Shown here: positions 18,365-27,589 of the stretch, one piece after another
How positions within the stretch are numbered: position 1 is the first letter of the stretch
How the letters are laid out: the number at the start of each line of letters is the position of its first letter
NCBI GenBank assembly: GCA_937926105.1
Contig: CALANS010000211.1
Coordinates: forward strand, 1 to 64,000
Reading direction: 5' to 3'
DNA from: an uncultured Actinomycetes bacterium
GTDB lineage: Bacteria; Actinomycetota; Actinomycetes; Mycobacteriales; Nakamurellaceae
DNA: 64,000 nt
Program-made: the position numbers and the translations under genes
Notes under the pieces: model-generated
Told to the model about the DNA's origin: nothing
What the model saw: only the letters and a program-made list of their open reading frames with translations
Database searches by the model: none

Positions 18365-20542
18365 GTGATCGATCAGCAGCACTGGAACTACCCGCCGGCC
18401 GACCGGGACGAAGTCACCGAGCACCTGCACGGGGTCGCCGTCGCCGATCCGTATCGCTACCTGGAGGACCCGGACGGCGTTCGCACGGTCGCCTTCGTCG
18501 CCGCGCAGAACGCGCTATCCGAGCCGTATCTGGCCTCCCTGCCCGCGCGGAAACGCTTCGGCGAGCTGACCGACGCGCTGGTCAGCGCGCCGCGGGCAGG
18601 GGTGCCATCCGAGCGCGGCGGGCGCTACTTCGTGGTGTCCAACCCCGGCAGCAAGGACCAGGACATCCTCTACACCGCAGGCACTCTCGACGAGCTGCTG
18701 AAGGCGCCGGCGGTGCTGTTGGATCCCAACACGCTATCGAGCGACGGCACCGTGGCGCTCACCGCGGCCAGTGTCTCGGACGACGGATCCCTGGTGGCCT
18801 ACGCGACCTCGGAGGCCGGCTCGGACTGGCAGACGATCAAGGTGCGCGAGGTGTCGACCGGCGACGATCGCGCGGACGTGCTGCGCTGGTGCAAGTGGGT
18901 GACGCCCACCTGGCTGCCGGACGGCGCGTCCTTCCTGTACTGGCGGTACCCGGAGCCCGCCGCGGGGTCCGAGTTCACCGGCGCCATGGGCGTCGGGGCC
19001 CTGGTGTTGCATCGGCTGGGCACACCGCAGGACTGTGACGAGACCGTTTGGCACCACCCTGAGAATCCGGAGTGGATGGTAGACGCGTGGGTCTCCGACG
19101 ATGGTGGCTGGCTGGTGCTGACGGCGGGCCCCGGTACCGATACCCGCACCACGGTAGTCGCCCGCCGGCTGGAGCTGGACGGCAGCGGCCGGAGCGCAAT
19201 CGGCGGTGACGAGATCGTCGTGGTAGGGGAGTTGGCCGACGCGCACCACGTGGTCGGCGCGGTGGGCGGCGGTGCCGGGTCGGGCGTGGTTCCCGACCGA
19301 CTGCTGTTGCGTACCGAGCGGGACGCGCCGCGGGGGCGGCTGGTCGAGGCGTCGCTGGCGGATCCGGCGGCACCGTGGCGGGAGGTGGTCGGCCAGCACG
19401 GCACCGACGTCCTGGTGTCGGCGCACCTGGCCGCGGGTGCTCTGGTGCTGGTCTGGTCCCGGGACGCCGCGCACCACCTGGATGTCCGGCGCGCGGACGG
19501 ATCCCGGTGGGCGACACCGGAGATTCCCGGCCCGGTAGCGGTGACGGAGGTCCGGGCGCGAGCCGAGTCTGCGGAGGTGTTCGTCGGAACCGCGGCCTTC
19601 ACCCGGCCCGCCCGGGCGCACCGCATCGACCTGGCGGGTGCCGCGCCGTCCGTCCGCGACCTACCCGCCTCGGGGGCGGTGGAGTTGCCGGCAGTCACGG
19701 CGCGGCGGCAGTACGCCCGGTCCGCCGACGGGACCACGGTTCCGATGACGCTACTGTGCCGCGCCGAGCCGGCGGGCGACCCGGGCGACGCCGACGGCTC
19801 TGCCGTCGATCTCGCTGCCGTTCCGGCGGGTCCACGACCAACGTTGCTGTACGGCTATGGGGGCTTCGACATCCCGGTGCTGCCGGAATACCGGGCGATC
19901 TTCGCCGCCTGGGTCGCGGCCGGGGGAGTGCTGGCGGTGGCGAACCTGCGCGGCGGTGGTGAGTTCGGCGCGGCGTGGCACCTGGACGGCATGCGCGAGC
20001 GCAAGCAGCACGTGTTCGACGACGGAATTGCCTGCGCGGAGGCGCTGATCGCTGGGGGGATCACAACACCCGGTCAGCTGGCGGTGCACGGTCGGTCCAA
20101 CGGCGGTCTGCTGGTGGGGGCGCTGATGACCCAGCGGCCCGACCTGTTCGGTGCGGCACTGCCCACCGTCGGCGTGCTGGACATGCTGCGGTTTCACAAG
20201 TTCACCATCGGCTGGGCCTGGATCAGTGACTACGGCGACCCGGACGATCCGGCGGATTTCCGGGTGCTGCAGGCGTATTCGCCGCTGCATGCGCTGCGCG
20301 AGGGTGTTATCTACCCGCCGACGCTGATCTGTACCGGCGATCACGACGACCGGGTGGTGCCGGCCCACTCGCTCAAGTTCGGCGCCGAGTTGCAGCGCTG
20401 CCAGGCGCCCGACGGCGGGCCGGTGCTGCTGCGCGTCGACACCCGAGCGGGGCATGGCGCCGGCAAGCCCGCCCATGCCCAGGCGGCCGAATTCGCCGAC
20501 CAGCTGGCGTTCGCCGCCGAGCACACCGGGCTGGTGCCGTAG
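18365..20542 (+). CDS. S9A prolyl oligopeptidase
   Basis: A 725-residue serine peptidase that cleaves short proline-containing peptides. It has an N-terminal beta-propeller (about 60-430) and a C-terminal alpha/beta-hydrolase domain. The nucleophile is Ser578 in HGRSNGGLLVGAL, the Asp is in TGDHDDRVVPAHS and the His is in DTRAGHGAGK. No signal peptide is seen, so it should be cytosolic. The GTG at 18365 has a TGGGAT hexamer 7 nt upstream. With the upstream Xaa-Pro peptidase it completes a proline-peptide degradation set. Confidence 0.93.
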   Translation: MIDQQHWNYPPADRDEVTEHLHGVAVADPYRYLEDPDGVRTVAFVAAQNALSEPYLASLPARKRFGELTDALVSAPRAGVPSERGGRYFVVSNPGSKDQDILYTAGTLDELLKAPAVLLDPNTLSSDGTVALTAASVSDDGSLVAYATSEAGSDWQTIKVREVSTGDDRADVLRWCKWVTPTWLPDGASFLYWRYPEPAAGSEFTGAMGVGALVLHRLGTPQDCDETVWHHPENPEWMVDAWVSDDGGWLVLTAGPGTDTRTTVVARRLELDGSGRSAIGGDEIVVVGELADAHHVVGAVGGGAGSGVVPDRLLLRTERDAPRGRLVEASLADPAAPWREVVGQHGTDVLVSAHLAAGALVLVWSRDAAHHLDVRRADGSRWATPEIPGPVAVTEVRARAESAEVFVGTAAFTRPARAHRIDLAGAAPSVRDLPASGAVELPAVTARRQYARSADGTTVPMTLLCRAEPAGDPGDADGSAVDLAAVPAGPRPTLLYGYGGFDIPVLPEYRAIFAAWVAAGGVLAVANLRGGGEFGAAWHLDGMRERKQHVFDDGIACAEALIAGGITTPGQLAVHGRSNGGLLVGALMTQRPDLFGAALPTVGVLDMLRFHKFTIGWAWISDYGDPDDPADFRVLQAYSPLHALREGVIYPPTLICTGDHDDRVVPAHSLKFGAELQRCQAPDGGPVLLRVDTRAGHGAGKPAHAQAAEFADQLAFAAEHTGLVP

Positions 20543-20545
20543 GTT
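20540..20545 (+). promoter_or_regulatory. -10 element overlapping the stop codon of the S9A gene
   Basis: TAGGTT overlaps the TAG stop of the prolyl oligopeptidase and lies 7 nt before the ATG of the TOPRIM gene. This would let the second gene start its own leaderless mRNA in an 10-nt gap. Confidence 0.5.
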
Positions 20546-20552
20546 GGCGGGC

Positions 20553-21215
20553 ATGCCCGGTATGGCGATCCCCGAGCGCGAACAGCGCGCGGCGATCCCC
20601 GAGCACGGGCAGCGGGCGGTGATCCTGGTCGAGGGCGCCAGCGATCGCGCGGCCGTGCAAGCGGTGGCGCAGCTGCGCGGCGTCGATCTGCCTGCGCACC
20701 GGGTCGAGGTGGTCGCGATGGGCGGCGTGACGAACATCGGTCACTACCTGCGCCGGTACGGTCCGGGCGGGGCGGGCCCGACACTGGCCGGGCTGTGCGA
20801 CGCCGGCGAGGCCGCCTATGTCGCGCGGGCGTTGGTGCGCGCCGGGATCTGTGCCGCGGCCACCGAGAACGCCATGCGGGAACAGGGCTTTTACGTGTGC
20901 CACCGCGACCTGGAGGACGAGCTGATCCGGGCGGTGGGCGTGGACGGAGTGCAGGCGGTGATCGCCGACGAGGGCGAGCTCCGCTCGTGGCGCACCCTGC
21001 AGCGCCAGCCGGCCCAGCGGGATCGCGACGCCGCCGACCAGCTCCGCCGGTTCTTCGGCGGGCGATCCGGCAACAAGCATCGCTACGCCCGGCTGCTCGC
21101 ATATGCCCTGGATCCGACGCGGGTGCCGCCGCCGCTGGCCGGCGTCGTGGACCACGTCACCGCGGTCGCGCGGCCGGGCGCCGACGCGACGGGGCGCGGA
21201 CGGACGCAGGCATGA
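20553..21215 (+). CDS. Stand-alone TOPRIM-domain protein (OLD-like)
   Basis: A 220-residue protein. An N-terminal TOPRIM fold is indicated by RAVILVEGASDRAAVQAVAQ, carrying the glutamate, and by an acidic DAGEA motif near residue 85. The rest resembles the C-terminal part of OLD-family nucleases without the ATPase domain. The product may be a nuclease or nucleotidyl-transferring enzyme using Mg2+; the exact activity is not determined. It overlaps the DUF1905 gene by ATGA. Confidence 0.7.
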   Translation: MPGMAIPEREQRAAIPEHGQRAVILVEGASDRAAVQAVAQLRGVDLPAHRVEVVAMGGVTNIGHYLRRYGPGGAGPTLAGLCDAGEAAYVARALVRAGICAAATENAMREQGFYVCHRDLEDELIRAVGVDGVQAVIADEGELRSWRTLQRQPAQRDRDAADQLRRFFGGRSGNKHRYARLLAYALDPTRVPPPLAGVVDHVTAVARPGADATGRGRTQA

Positions 21216-21547
21216 GCGGCATGGACGTCGAGTTCGCCGCCGAGCTGTGGGAATGGCGGGGCCCCGCGCCGTTCTACTGGTTGACCCTGCCCGAACCGAG
21301 CTGCGACTACGTGCGCGCGGAGGCGGCGCAGGCGACATACGGCTGGGGGGCGATCCCGGTGACGGCGCGGATCGGCGCGACCGAGTGGGAGACCTCGCTG
21401 CTGCCCAAGGACGGCGGATATGTGCTGCCGGTCAAGCAGCTGGTGCGGCGGCGCGAGGGCTTCGGTGAGGGCGACACGGTGACGGTAGCCATGCGGATCG
21501 CCCCCCGCGGCGGCCGGGCGGCGGGCGGCATCGGTCCGACCTGCTGA
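21212..21547 (+). CDS. DUF1905-domain protein
   Basis: A 111-residue protein with the DUF1905 pattern: ELWEWRGPAPFYWLTLPE, then WGAIPVTARIG and YVLPVKQLVRRREGF. Members are small beta-barrel proteins of unknown function. It starts inside the TOPRIM stop codon (ATGA). The convergent P-type ATPase gene ends 13 nt away. Confidence 0.8.
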   Translation: MSGMDVEFAAELWEWRGPAPFYWLTLPEPSCDYVRAEAAQATYGWGAIPVTARIGATEWETSLLPKDGGYVLPVKQLVRRREGFGEGDTVTVAMRIAPRGGRAAGGIGPTC

Positions 21548-21560
21548 CCGGACGGCGGCA

Positions 21561-24023
21561 CTATGCCTCGGCGGCCCGCTCGGCCGCCGTGCGGCGAGCC
21601 GAATGCGCGATGCGATACACGACCTCGACGCAAATCGCGCCCGCGGCCCCCACCGCCAGCGATTGCCACAGCAGTCCGGCCGGCAACGAGAAGTCGAAGA
21701 ACTCCCGGGCGAACGGTACGACGAACGCCAGCACCGACAACGCCACCATGGCCGCGATCAGCCCCGCCTTCCAGGGCCGGAACGGCCGAGCCAGCACCAC
21801 CAGGATCCAGAACGCGACCACCAGCAGCGCGACGGTCGCGCCGGTCGAGGGTTGCGAGCATGCCGGTGCCACGGTGCCGCCGCCGATCGGCACCGCGCAG
21901 TCGGTGGCTCGCTGCGCGACCGGCATCCCGTAGGCGCCGTTGGCCCACAGGTAGGAGGCGATCACGGCGAGCCCGGCGACCGCCCCGGCGGGTACCGCGA
22001 AGCGCAGCACCCGCTGCAGGAAGCCCGGCAGGTAGCGGCGCTTGTTCGGGCCGAGCGCCAGGAAGAACGCCGGGATGCCGATCGTGACGCTGGAGACCAG
22101 GGTCAGATGCCGTGGCAGGAACGGGAACGCCAACGCGAATGCCGCCGCCGAGATGATGGCCACCAGGCTCATCACGTTCTTGGCCAGGAACAGGTTCGCC
22201 ACCCGCTCCACGTTGCCGATCACCCGGCGACCCTCGGCCAGCACGGACGGCAGGTGCGAGAACCGGCCGTCCAGCAGCACCAGTTGTGCCACCGCCTTGG
22301 TCGCCTGCGCCCCGTTGCCCATCGCCACGCCGATGTCGGCGTCCTTGAGGGCGAGCGCGTCGTTCACGCCATCGCCCGTCATCGCCGCCACATGTCCGTT
22401 CGCCTGCAGTGCCCGCACCAGCGCGCGCTTCTGCTCCGGGGAGACCCGCCCGAAGACCGTGGTGCGCTCGACGATCTCGCGCAGCTCGGCTGGATCGCTG
22501 CCCAGGGTTCGGGCGTCCACGGCCGCGTCCGTGTCGTCCAACTCCAGGCCCACCCGGCGGGCGATCGCGGCGACCGTGGTCGGATTGTCGCCGGAGATGA
22601 CCTTGATCGCGACGCCCTGGTCACGGAAGTACCGCAGGGTCTCGGCGGCGTCGGAGCGCACCTGCTCGGTGAGCGTGACCAGTGCCACCGACCGAATCCC
22701 TTCCGGTACGTCCTGGTCGATCAGCGGCGCCTCGGCGCGGGCCAGCAGCAGCACCCGCCGGCCGGTGTGGGCCAGCTCCGTGACCTGCTCGCGCACCGGA
22801 TCGTCTGCGGCGAGCAGCACATCCGGCGCGCCCATCACCCAGGTGCCGTGGGCGTCGAAGCTCGCCGCGGACCACTTACGCGCCGAGTTGAAGGCGATGG
22901 TGCCGGTGCGCAGCCAGCCCGGAGGGGGAGGGATCTCGGCCGCGACGGCCTTCAGGGTGCCGTTGGCGTTCGGATCGTCGGCGAGCGCACCGAGGCCCGC
23001 CCGGAGTTCCGCCGCGTCGGCCCGTGGGTCGAGCGGGATGATGTCCTCGAAGGCGATCTCGCCGACCGTCAGCGTTCCGGTCTTGTCCAGACAGACGACG
23101 TCGACGCGGGCCAGCCCCTCGACCGCGGGTAGCTCTTGCACCAGCACCTGTTGCCGGGTCAGCTGCACCGCAGCCAGCAGGAAGGCCACCGAGGTCAGCA
23201 GCACCAGGCCCTCGGGTACCAGCCCGACCAAACCTCCGGTCGACCGGATGACCACCTGCTGCCAGCCCTGGTCGCCGATCGCGCGGGCCTGACTGAACAG
23301 CTGCAGCGGCAGCGCCAGCACAATGACCCAGGTGATGTATTTCAGCAGGGTGTTGATGGACGATTGGATCTCGGAGTGGGTGCGGGTGAACTTCCGTGCC
23401 TCGGCGGTGATCTTGTTGGCGTAGGAGTCGGCGCCGACGGCCGCGGCGAAGAACCGGCCGGTGCCCGCGACGACGGTGGTGCCGGAGCGGACCTCGTCAC
23501 CGATTGACTTGGGCACCGCGTCGGATTCGCCGGTGAGGTTTGACTCGTCGACCTCCAGCCCGGCGACGGAGTCCAGCACGCCGTCCGCGGGCACCTGGTC
23601 GCCGGTACGCAGCTCGATCAGGTCGTCGAGCACCACGTCCGCGGTGGGCACCGATCCGATCGAGCCGTTCCGGACCACGGTCGCCGTCGGGGCATGCAGC
23701 AATGCCAGCCGGTCCAGCTTCCGCTTGGCCAGGTACTCCTGGACGATGCCGATCCCGGAGTTGACGATCAGCACGATGCCGAACAGCCCGTCCGCCCAGG
23801 ATCCGGTGATCAGGATCAGGACGAACAGTGCCCCCAGGATCGCGTTGAATCGGGTGAACACATTCGCCTTGACGATCTCCCACACGGAGCGGGAGGTCCC
23901 GACGAGGGCGGCGTTGACCTGACCGGCGGCGACCCGGTGGGCGACCTCGGTTGTGGTCAGTCCGGTCGGTCGGTGCACGGTCGGATCGGCATGGGTGCCG
24001 GCGGCGGAGGTGTGCGTCGTCAC
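21561..24023 (-). CDS. ctpE: Cation-transporting P-type ATPase, CtpE-like
   Basis: An 820-residue membrane pump. The phosphorylated Asp313 lies in LDKTGTLTVG. The actuator motif is NLTGESDAVPK, and the hinge is MTGDGVNDALALKDADIGVA. The transmembrane-4 motif GLVPEGLVLL is typical of the PEG-motif group that includes M. tuberculosis CtpE, which supports Ca2+ uptake. About ten membrane helices are visible. The GTG at 24023 was chosen; an open frame continues upstream but homology does not, and a GACAGT hexamer lies 6 nt before the GTG. The transported ion is inferred from family only. Confidence 0.85.
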   Translation of the reverse strand: MTTHTSAAGTHADPTVHRPTGLTTTEVAHRVAAGQVNAALVGTSRSVWEIVKANVFTRFNAILGALFVLILITGSWADGLFGIVLIVNSGIGIVQEYLAKRKLDRLALLHAPTATVVRNGSIGSVPTADVVLDDLIELRTGDQVPADGVLDSVAGLEVDESNLTGESDAVPKSIGDEVRSGTTVVAGTGRFFAAAVGADSYANKITAEARKFTRTHSEIQSSINTLLKYITWVIVLALPLQLFSQARAIGDQGWQQVVIRSTGGLVGLVPEGLVLLTSVAFLLAAVQLTRQQVLVQELPAVEGLARVDVVCLDKTGTLTVGEIAFEDIIPLDPRADAAELRAGLGALADDPNANGTLKAVAAEIPPPPGWLRTGTIAFNSARKWSAASFDAHGTWVMGAPDVLLAADDPVREQVTELAHTGRRVLLLARAEAPLIDQDVPEGIRSVALVTLTEQVRSDAAETLRYFRDQGVAIKVISGDNPTTVAAIARRVGLELDDTDAAVDARTLGSDPAELREIVERTTVFGRVSPEQKRALVRALQANGHVAAMTGDGVNDALALKDADIGVAMGNGAQATKAVAQLVLLDGRFSHLPSVLAEGRRVIGNVERVANLFLAKNVMSLVAIISAAAFALAFPFLPRHLTLVSSVTIGIPAFFLALGPNKRRYLPGFLQRVLRFAVPAGAVAGLAVIASYLWANGAYGMPVAQRATDCAVPIGGGTVAPACSQPSTGATVALLVVAFWILVVLARPFRPWKAGLIAAMVALSVLAFVVPFAREFFDFSLPAGLLWQSLAVGAAGAICVEVVYRIAHSARRTAAERAAEA

Positions 24024-24125
24024 CGCACTACTGTCCCAGATGTCAACACGGCTCGGCGACGGAACCGCGGATTGCCGCGGAGCCGGCCGATGGTCCGTCC
24101 AGCGCCGACCGGCAGACTGGTCGGC

Positions 24126-24992
24126 ATGGCGGAATCCCGCTTCGATGTGGCCACGGCTGCGCTGGCTCTGGACGATCGGCGGGCAGCCGTCACCCTCGAT
24201 GCGCAGTGGAACGTCGACGGACGCATCCTCAACGGGGGCTACCTGCAGGCGGTCACGGTTCGTGCGGCGTCGGTGCTGCTGGGTGCTCCGGGTGAGCCGG
24301 TCGCGGTGTCCACGAGCTTCGCCTCGCCGGCCGTTGCCGGGCCGGCCGTGGTGTCGATCGAGGTGCTGCGCCGCGGCGGCCGGCTGTCGGCGGTTTCGGC
24401 GACGCTGCATCAGGGCCAGATCCCGGTGTTGGCCAGCTTGATCACCTTCGGCATGGTCCCTGAGGACACTGCCTTGCGGGAAGGCCTGCCGGGCGCGCCG
24501 CGTATGGCGGGAGCAGCGCCGGGTACGCCGCGTATGGCGGGAGCAGCGCCGGTGATGCCGCCCACGCCGCCGCCGGAGGAGTGCCTGCGCATCCCGGCGC
24601 GGCAGCTGCCCGGGCCGCCGGGCCTGGCTGCGCTGGTGGACCTGGCATTCGTCCCGGAGGAGTCTCGTTGGTTGGCGGGCGACACCTCGGCGGGACCGGC
24701 CATCCGATGCTGGATGTCGTTCGCCGACGATCGCGACATGGACCCGCTGGCCCTGGTCGCCCTGGTCGACATGGCGCCGCCGGTATCGTTCGCGCAGGGC
24801 CGATTCGGCTGGGCGCCCACCCTGCACCTGCAGGTGGGGATCTTCGCCCGGCCCCGCGGCCGCGTCGTGCTGGTGGATCTGCGTGGCGAGCCGTACGACG
24901 GCGCGTTCGTCGCGGAGGACGCTGTGCTGTGGGATGCGGAAGGCACCCTGGTGGCGCAGTCCCGCCAGATCGCGGTGCCGCCACGCGCGTGA
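24126..24992 (+). CDS. TesB-like acyl-CoA thioesterase (double hot-dog)
   Basis: A 288-residue enzyme expected to hydrolyse acyl-CoA. The N-terminal hot-dog half has NGGYLQAVTVRAA (the helix face) and STSFASPAVAGPAVV. The C-terminal half covers about 165-285. A proline/alanine linker with a duplicated 10-residue unit lies between them near 125-145. CAGACT lies 7 nt before the ATG, a leaderless pattern. The gene is divergent from the P-type ATPase, sharing a 102-nt control region. Confidence 0.8.
   Translation: MAESRFDVATAALALDDRRAAVTLDAQWNVDGRILNGGYLQAVTVRAASVLLGAPGEPVAVSTSFASPAVAGPAVVSIEVLRRGGRLSAVSATLHQGQIPVLASLITFGMVPEDTALREGLPGAPRMAGAAPGTPRMAGAAPVMPPTPPPEECLRIPARQLPGPPGLAALVDLAFVPEESRWLAGDTSAGPAIRCWMSFADDRDMDPLALVALVDMAPPVSFAQGRFGWAPTLHLQVGIFARPRGRVVLVDLRGEPYDGAFVAEDAVLWDAEGTLVAQSRQIAVPPRA
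24496..24552 (+). repeat. 30-nt-period tandem repeat in the thioesterase linker
   Basis: A 27-nt identical block occurs at 24496-24522 and 24526-24552, encoding PRMAGAAP twice in the linker between the two hot-dog domains. It is in frame, so it is a short recent duplication. Confidence 0.85.
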
Positions 24993-25020
24993 GGCTCAGC
25001 GCACGGCGGCACCGCGCTGG

Positions 25021-26580
25021 TCAGCCGGGAGTGTCTGGTGGGTGCGTGTCGAGCGGCGCCAGAGCCCGGACGGTGTCCAGGGTGTCGACCTCGTGCACCG
25101 TCTTGTCGGGTCGGTACCGCACCACGCGCGCAAAGCGCAGCGCCACGCCACCGGGATACCGCGTCGAGCGCTGCAGCCCGTCGCACGCGATCTCCGCGAC
25201 CAACGGTGGATCCGGAAAGACCGCCGACCGAGTCCGTCGCGCCTCCCGCGACTGGATCTCCTCGGTCTGCCACGCCAGCATCTGATCGGTCAGCCCCTTG
25301 AAGGTCTTGCCCAGCATCACCAGCGACCCGGTTGCCGGATCCCGGGCGGCCAGGTGCAGGTTCGACAGATAACCGGTGCGCCGCCCGTACCCCCACTCGG
25401 CGGCCGTGACCGCGAGGTCGAACGTGTGCCGCGGTTTGAGCTTGATCCAGGCGGCATCCCGTCGGCCCGCCGAATACGGCGCATCGAGCCGCTTGACCAC
25501 GACGCCCTCGAACCCCTGGCCGATGACCTCGTGGAAGAAGTCCTCGATCTGCTCCGGCGCGTCGGCCTGCCGCCGCGGCACCACCAGGTCGGCCGGCAGC
25601 ACCGCACGCATCGCCGCCGCCCGCGCCGACAGCGGCTCGTCCAGCAGATCGGTGCCGTCCAGGTGCAGTGCGTCGAAGCAGAACAGGGTCAGCCGAACTC
25701 CCTGCGCCTGGCCGGAAGCCGGTGTTCCGCGCGTCCGCTCAGCTGCTCGGGCCGCCGTTACCTGGAACGGCAGGGGCCGGCCGGCCGGATCCAGGGCGAC
25801 GGCCTCGCCGTCCAACACCGCGGTCGCCACCGGTAGCGCGCGCACCGCCGCGACGATCTCCGGCACCCGCTCGGTGATCTCGTCCAGGCTGCGAGTGAAC
25901 ACCCGGACCCGGTCGCCATCGCGGTGCACCTGCACCCGAATGCCGTCCAATTTGGCGTCCACCGCGGCGGGCACCCCCGACCTGGCGATGGCGCCGGCGA
26001 CATCCGGTGACGAGGCCGCCAGCATCGGCCGGATCGGGACGCCCACGTGCAGGGTCACGGCCGCCAGGGCGTCGGGGCCGCCGGTGCGCAGCAGCTCGGC
26101 GGCGACCGGCGTGGATCCCAGCAGCATGCTGGCCCGCCGGACCGCGGCGGTCGGGGCGCCGAACGCCGATGCCACCGCGTCCAGCACCAGCGAGTCCAGC
26201 GCGCCCTGCCGCACCTCGCCGACGATCAACCCGCGTAACAGCCGCTGCTCGGGTGCGGTCGCGCGGGCCAGCAGCGCGCCGGCCAGCTCGATGCGCCGCG
26301 CCGACGAGCCAGGCCCCGCCTCGTTCGCGACATCCTGGAAGGTGGCATCGACCTCTAGCACCGTGAGGGTGGGCGTGCCGGCGGGTGGACGGTCGGGCAC
26401 CGACGCCCACCCCAGTTGGGTGCGCCGCTGCCGCAGGGTGCCCGAGAGATAGGCAACCACGACCCCGAGCTCGGCGGGTTGGGCTGCCGTCAGCGCAGCC
26501 GCCAGGAACTCGCGCTTGGCCGTCCGGGAGCGGGTAGCAGCGACCCGGCCGGACGTCTCTGCGATCTCGGCGAACAGCAC
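25021..26580 (-). CDS. ligB: ATP-dependent DNA ligase (LigB type)
   Basis: A 519-residue ligase that seals nicks using ATP. The nucleotidyl-transfer lysine is Lys210 in DAKLDGIRVQVHRDG. Other motifs are TRSLDEITERVPEI, LDGEAVAL and GFEGVVVKRLDAPY, with an OB-fold domain at the end. The N-terminal domain (LFAEIAETSGRVAATRSRTA) matches actinobacterial LigB. The GTG at 26580 is favoured because homologues begin there; an ATG at 26595 and a longer frame to 26643 are alternatives. A CACAAT hexamer lies 6 nt before the GTG. Confidence 0.9.
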   Translation of the reverse strand: MLFAEIAETSGRVAATRSRTAKREFLAAALTAAQPAELGVVVAYLSGTLRQRRTQLGWASVPDRPPAGTPTLTVLEVDATFQDVANEAGPGSSARRIELAGALLARATAPEQRLLRGLIVGEVRQGALDSLVLDAVASAFGAPTAAVRRASMLLGSTPVAAELLRTGGPDALAAVTLHVGVPIRPMLAASSPDVAGAIARSGVPAAVDAKLDGIRVQVHRDGDRVRVFTRSLDEITERVPEIVAAVRALPVATAVLDGEAVALDPAGRPLPFQVTAARAAERTRGTPASGQAQGVRLTLFCFDALHLDGTDLLDEPLSARAAAMRAVLPADLVVPRRQADAPEQIEDFFHEVIGQGFEGVVVKRLDAPYSAGRRDAAWIKLKPRHTFDLAVTAAEWGYGRRTGYLSNLHLAARDPATGSLVMLGKTFKGLTDQMLAWQTEEIQSREARRTRSAVFPDPPLVAEIACDGLQRSTRYPGGVALRFARVVRYRPDKTVHEVDTLDTVRALAPLDTHPPDTPG

Positions 26581-26710
26581 CAGGGCATTGTGCATCCACC
26601 CGCCGACAGCCGTGGCAGGGTCGCCCGAGGCGCGGGCGCTCAACGACGGCGCGGCCGCACGGTGGTCCGGCCGCCACGGCGGTGACGGAACTCGGCGGGA
26701 CGGGCTCCGG

Positions 26711-27529
26711 TCAGGGCAGCGGGAACGAGCCCGGCAGATGCCCGGTGTCGCCGCACGAGCAGTCGCCCTGGGCTGCGGGGAGCCGTCGCAGCGTGGCCAG
26801 TAGCAGGTCGCGCAACCGGGGCAGGTTCGCGGCGAACTGGGTCAGTACCTCGGCGTGCGTCACCCCCTCGCCGGCCGTCACCCCCGCATCGAGGTCGGTC
26901 ACCAGGGCCAGCGTCGTGTAGCAGAGTCCGAGCTCACGGGCCAGCGCCGCCTCGGGCATGGCCGTCATGCCGATCAGCGTGCCGCCGGCGGCCGCGTACT
27001 GTCGGGACTCCGCGCGGGTGGAGAACCTGGGGCCGTTGATCACCACCAGCGTGCCGCCGGCGTGTTCGTCACCGGCGGCGGCCCGGCCACGCGGGCAGTA
27101 CGGGTCGGCGAAGCTGACGTGTCCGACGCCGTGCCCGGCACCGAAATAGGTGTGCTCGCGTGCCGCCGTGCGATCCAGGATCTGCTCCGGCACGGCCAAC
27201 GTCCCGATGCTCAGCGCCGGATCCAGCGACCCGACCGCTGACAGGGAAACCACCTGCCGCACCCCGAGACTGCGCAGCGCCCACAGGTTCGCCCGATACG
27301 GGACGACATGTGGCGCGAACCGGTGATCCGCGCCGTGCCGTGGCAGGAAGACCACCGGACGCCCGGCCAGCACGCCGACCGCCGGCGGTTCGCTGGGCAC
27401 GCCATACGGCGTGCGCACCGGCCGGGACTCCGGCTCGTCCAGCAGCCGGTAGAACCCCGACCCACCGATCACACCGATCGGCTCCGTCGCCGCCGATCCG
27501 ACGCCCGCGTCGCTGTGGTTTCTCGTCAC
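26711..27529 (-). CDS. mtnP: S-methyl-5'-thioadenosine phosphorylase
   Basis: A 272-residue purine-nucleoside-phosphorylase-family enzyme that splits methylthioadenosine with phosphate, for methionine salvage. Motifs seen are IGVIGGSGFYRLL, FLPRHGADHRFAPHVVPYRA, INGPRFSTRAESRQY (phosphate and ribose contacts), GMTAMPEAALARE and VTDLDAG. A Cys-rich tail (CSCGDTGHLPG) is at the end. Length is normal for the family. The GTG start has a TAGGCT hexamer 6 nt upstream. Confidence 0.92.
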   Translation of the reverse strand: MTRNHSDAGVGSAATEPIGVIGGSGFYRLLDEPESRPVRTPYGVPSEPPAVGVLAGRPVVFLPRHGADHRFAPHVVPYRANLWALRSLGVRQVVSLSAVGSLDPALSIGTLAVPEQILDRTAAREHTYFGAGHGVGHVSFADPYCPRGRAAAGDEHAGGTLVVINGPRFSTRAESRQYAAAGGTLIGMTAMPEAALARELGLCYTTLALVTDLDAGVTAGEGVTHAEVLTQFAANLPRLRDLLLATLRRLPAAQGDCSCGDTGHLPGSFPLP

Positions 27530-27535
27530 CCGCCG

Positions 27536-27541
27536 AGCCTA
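27536..27541 (-). promoter_or_regulatory. -10 element for leaderless mtnP
   Basis: Read on the minus strand, TAGGCT lies 6 nt before the GTG of the phosphorylase. It is the same hexamer as before pafA. Confidence 0.55.
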
Positions 27542-27589
27542 TCGGCGGGTTGCCGGGCGGGCCGGCCGCAGCCGCTGCAGGATGGGCCG

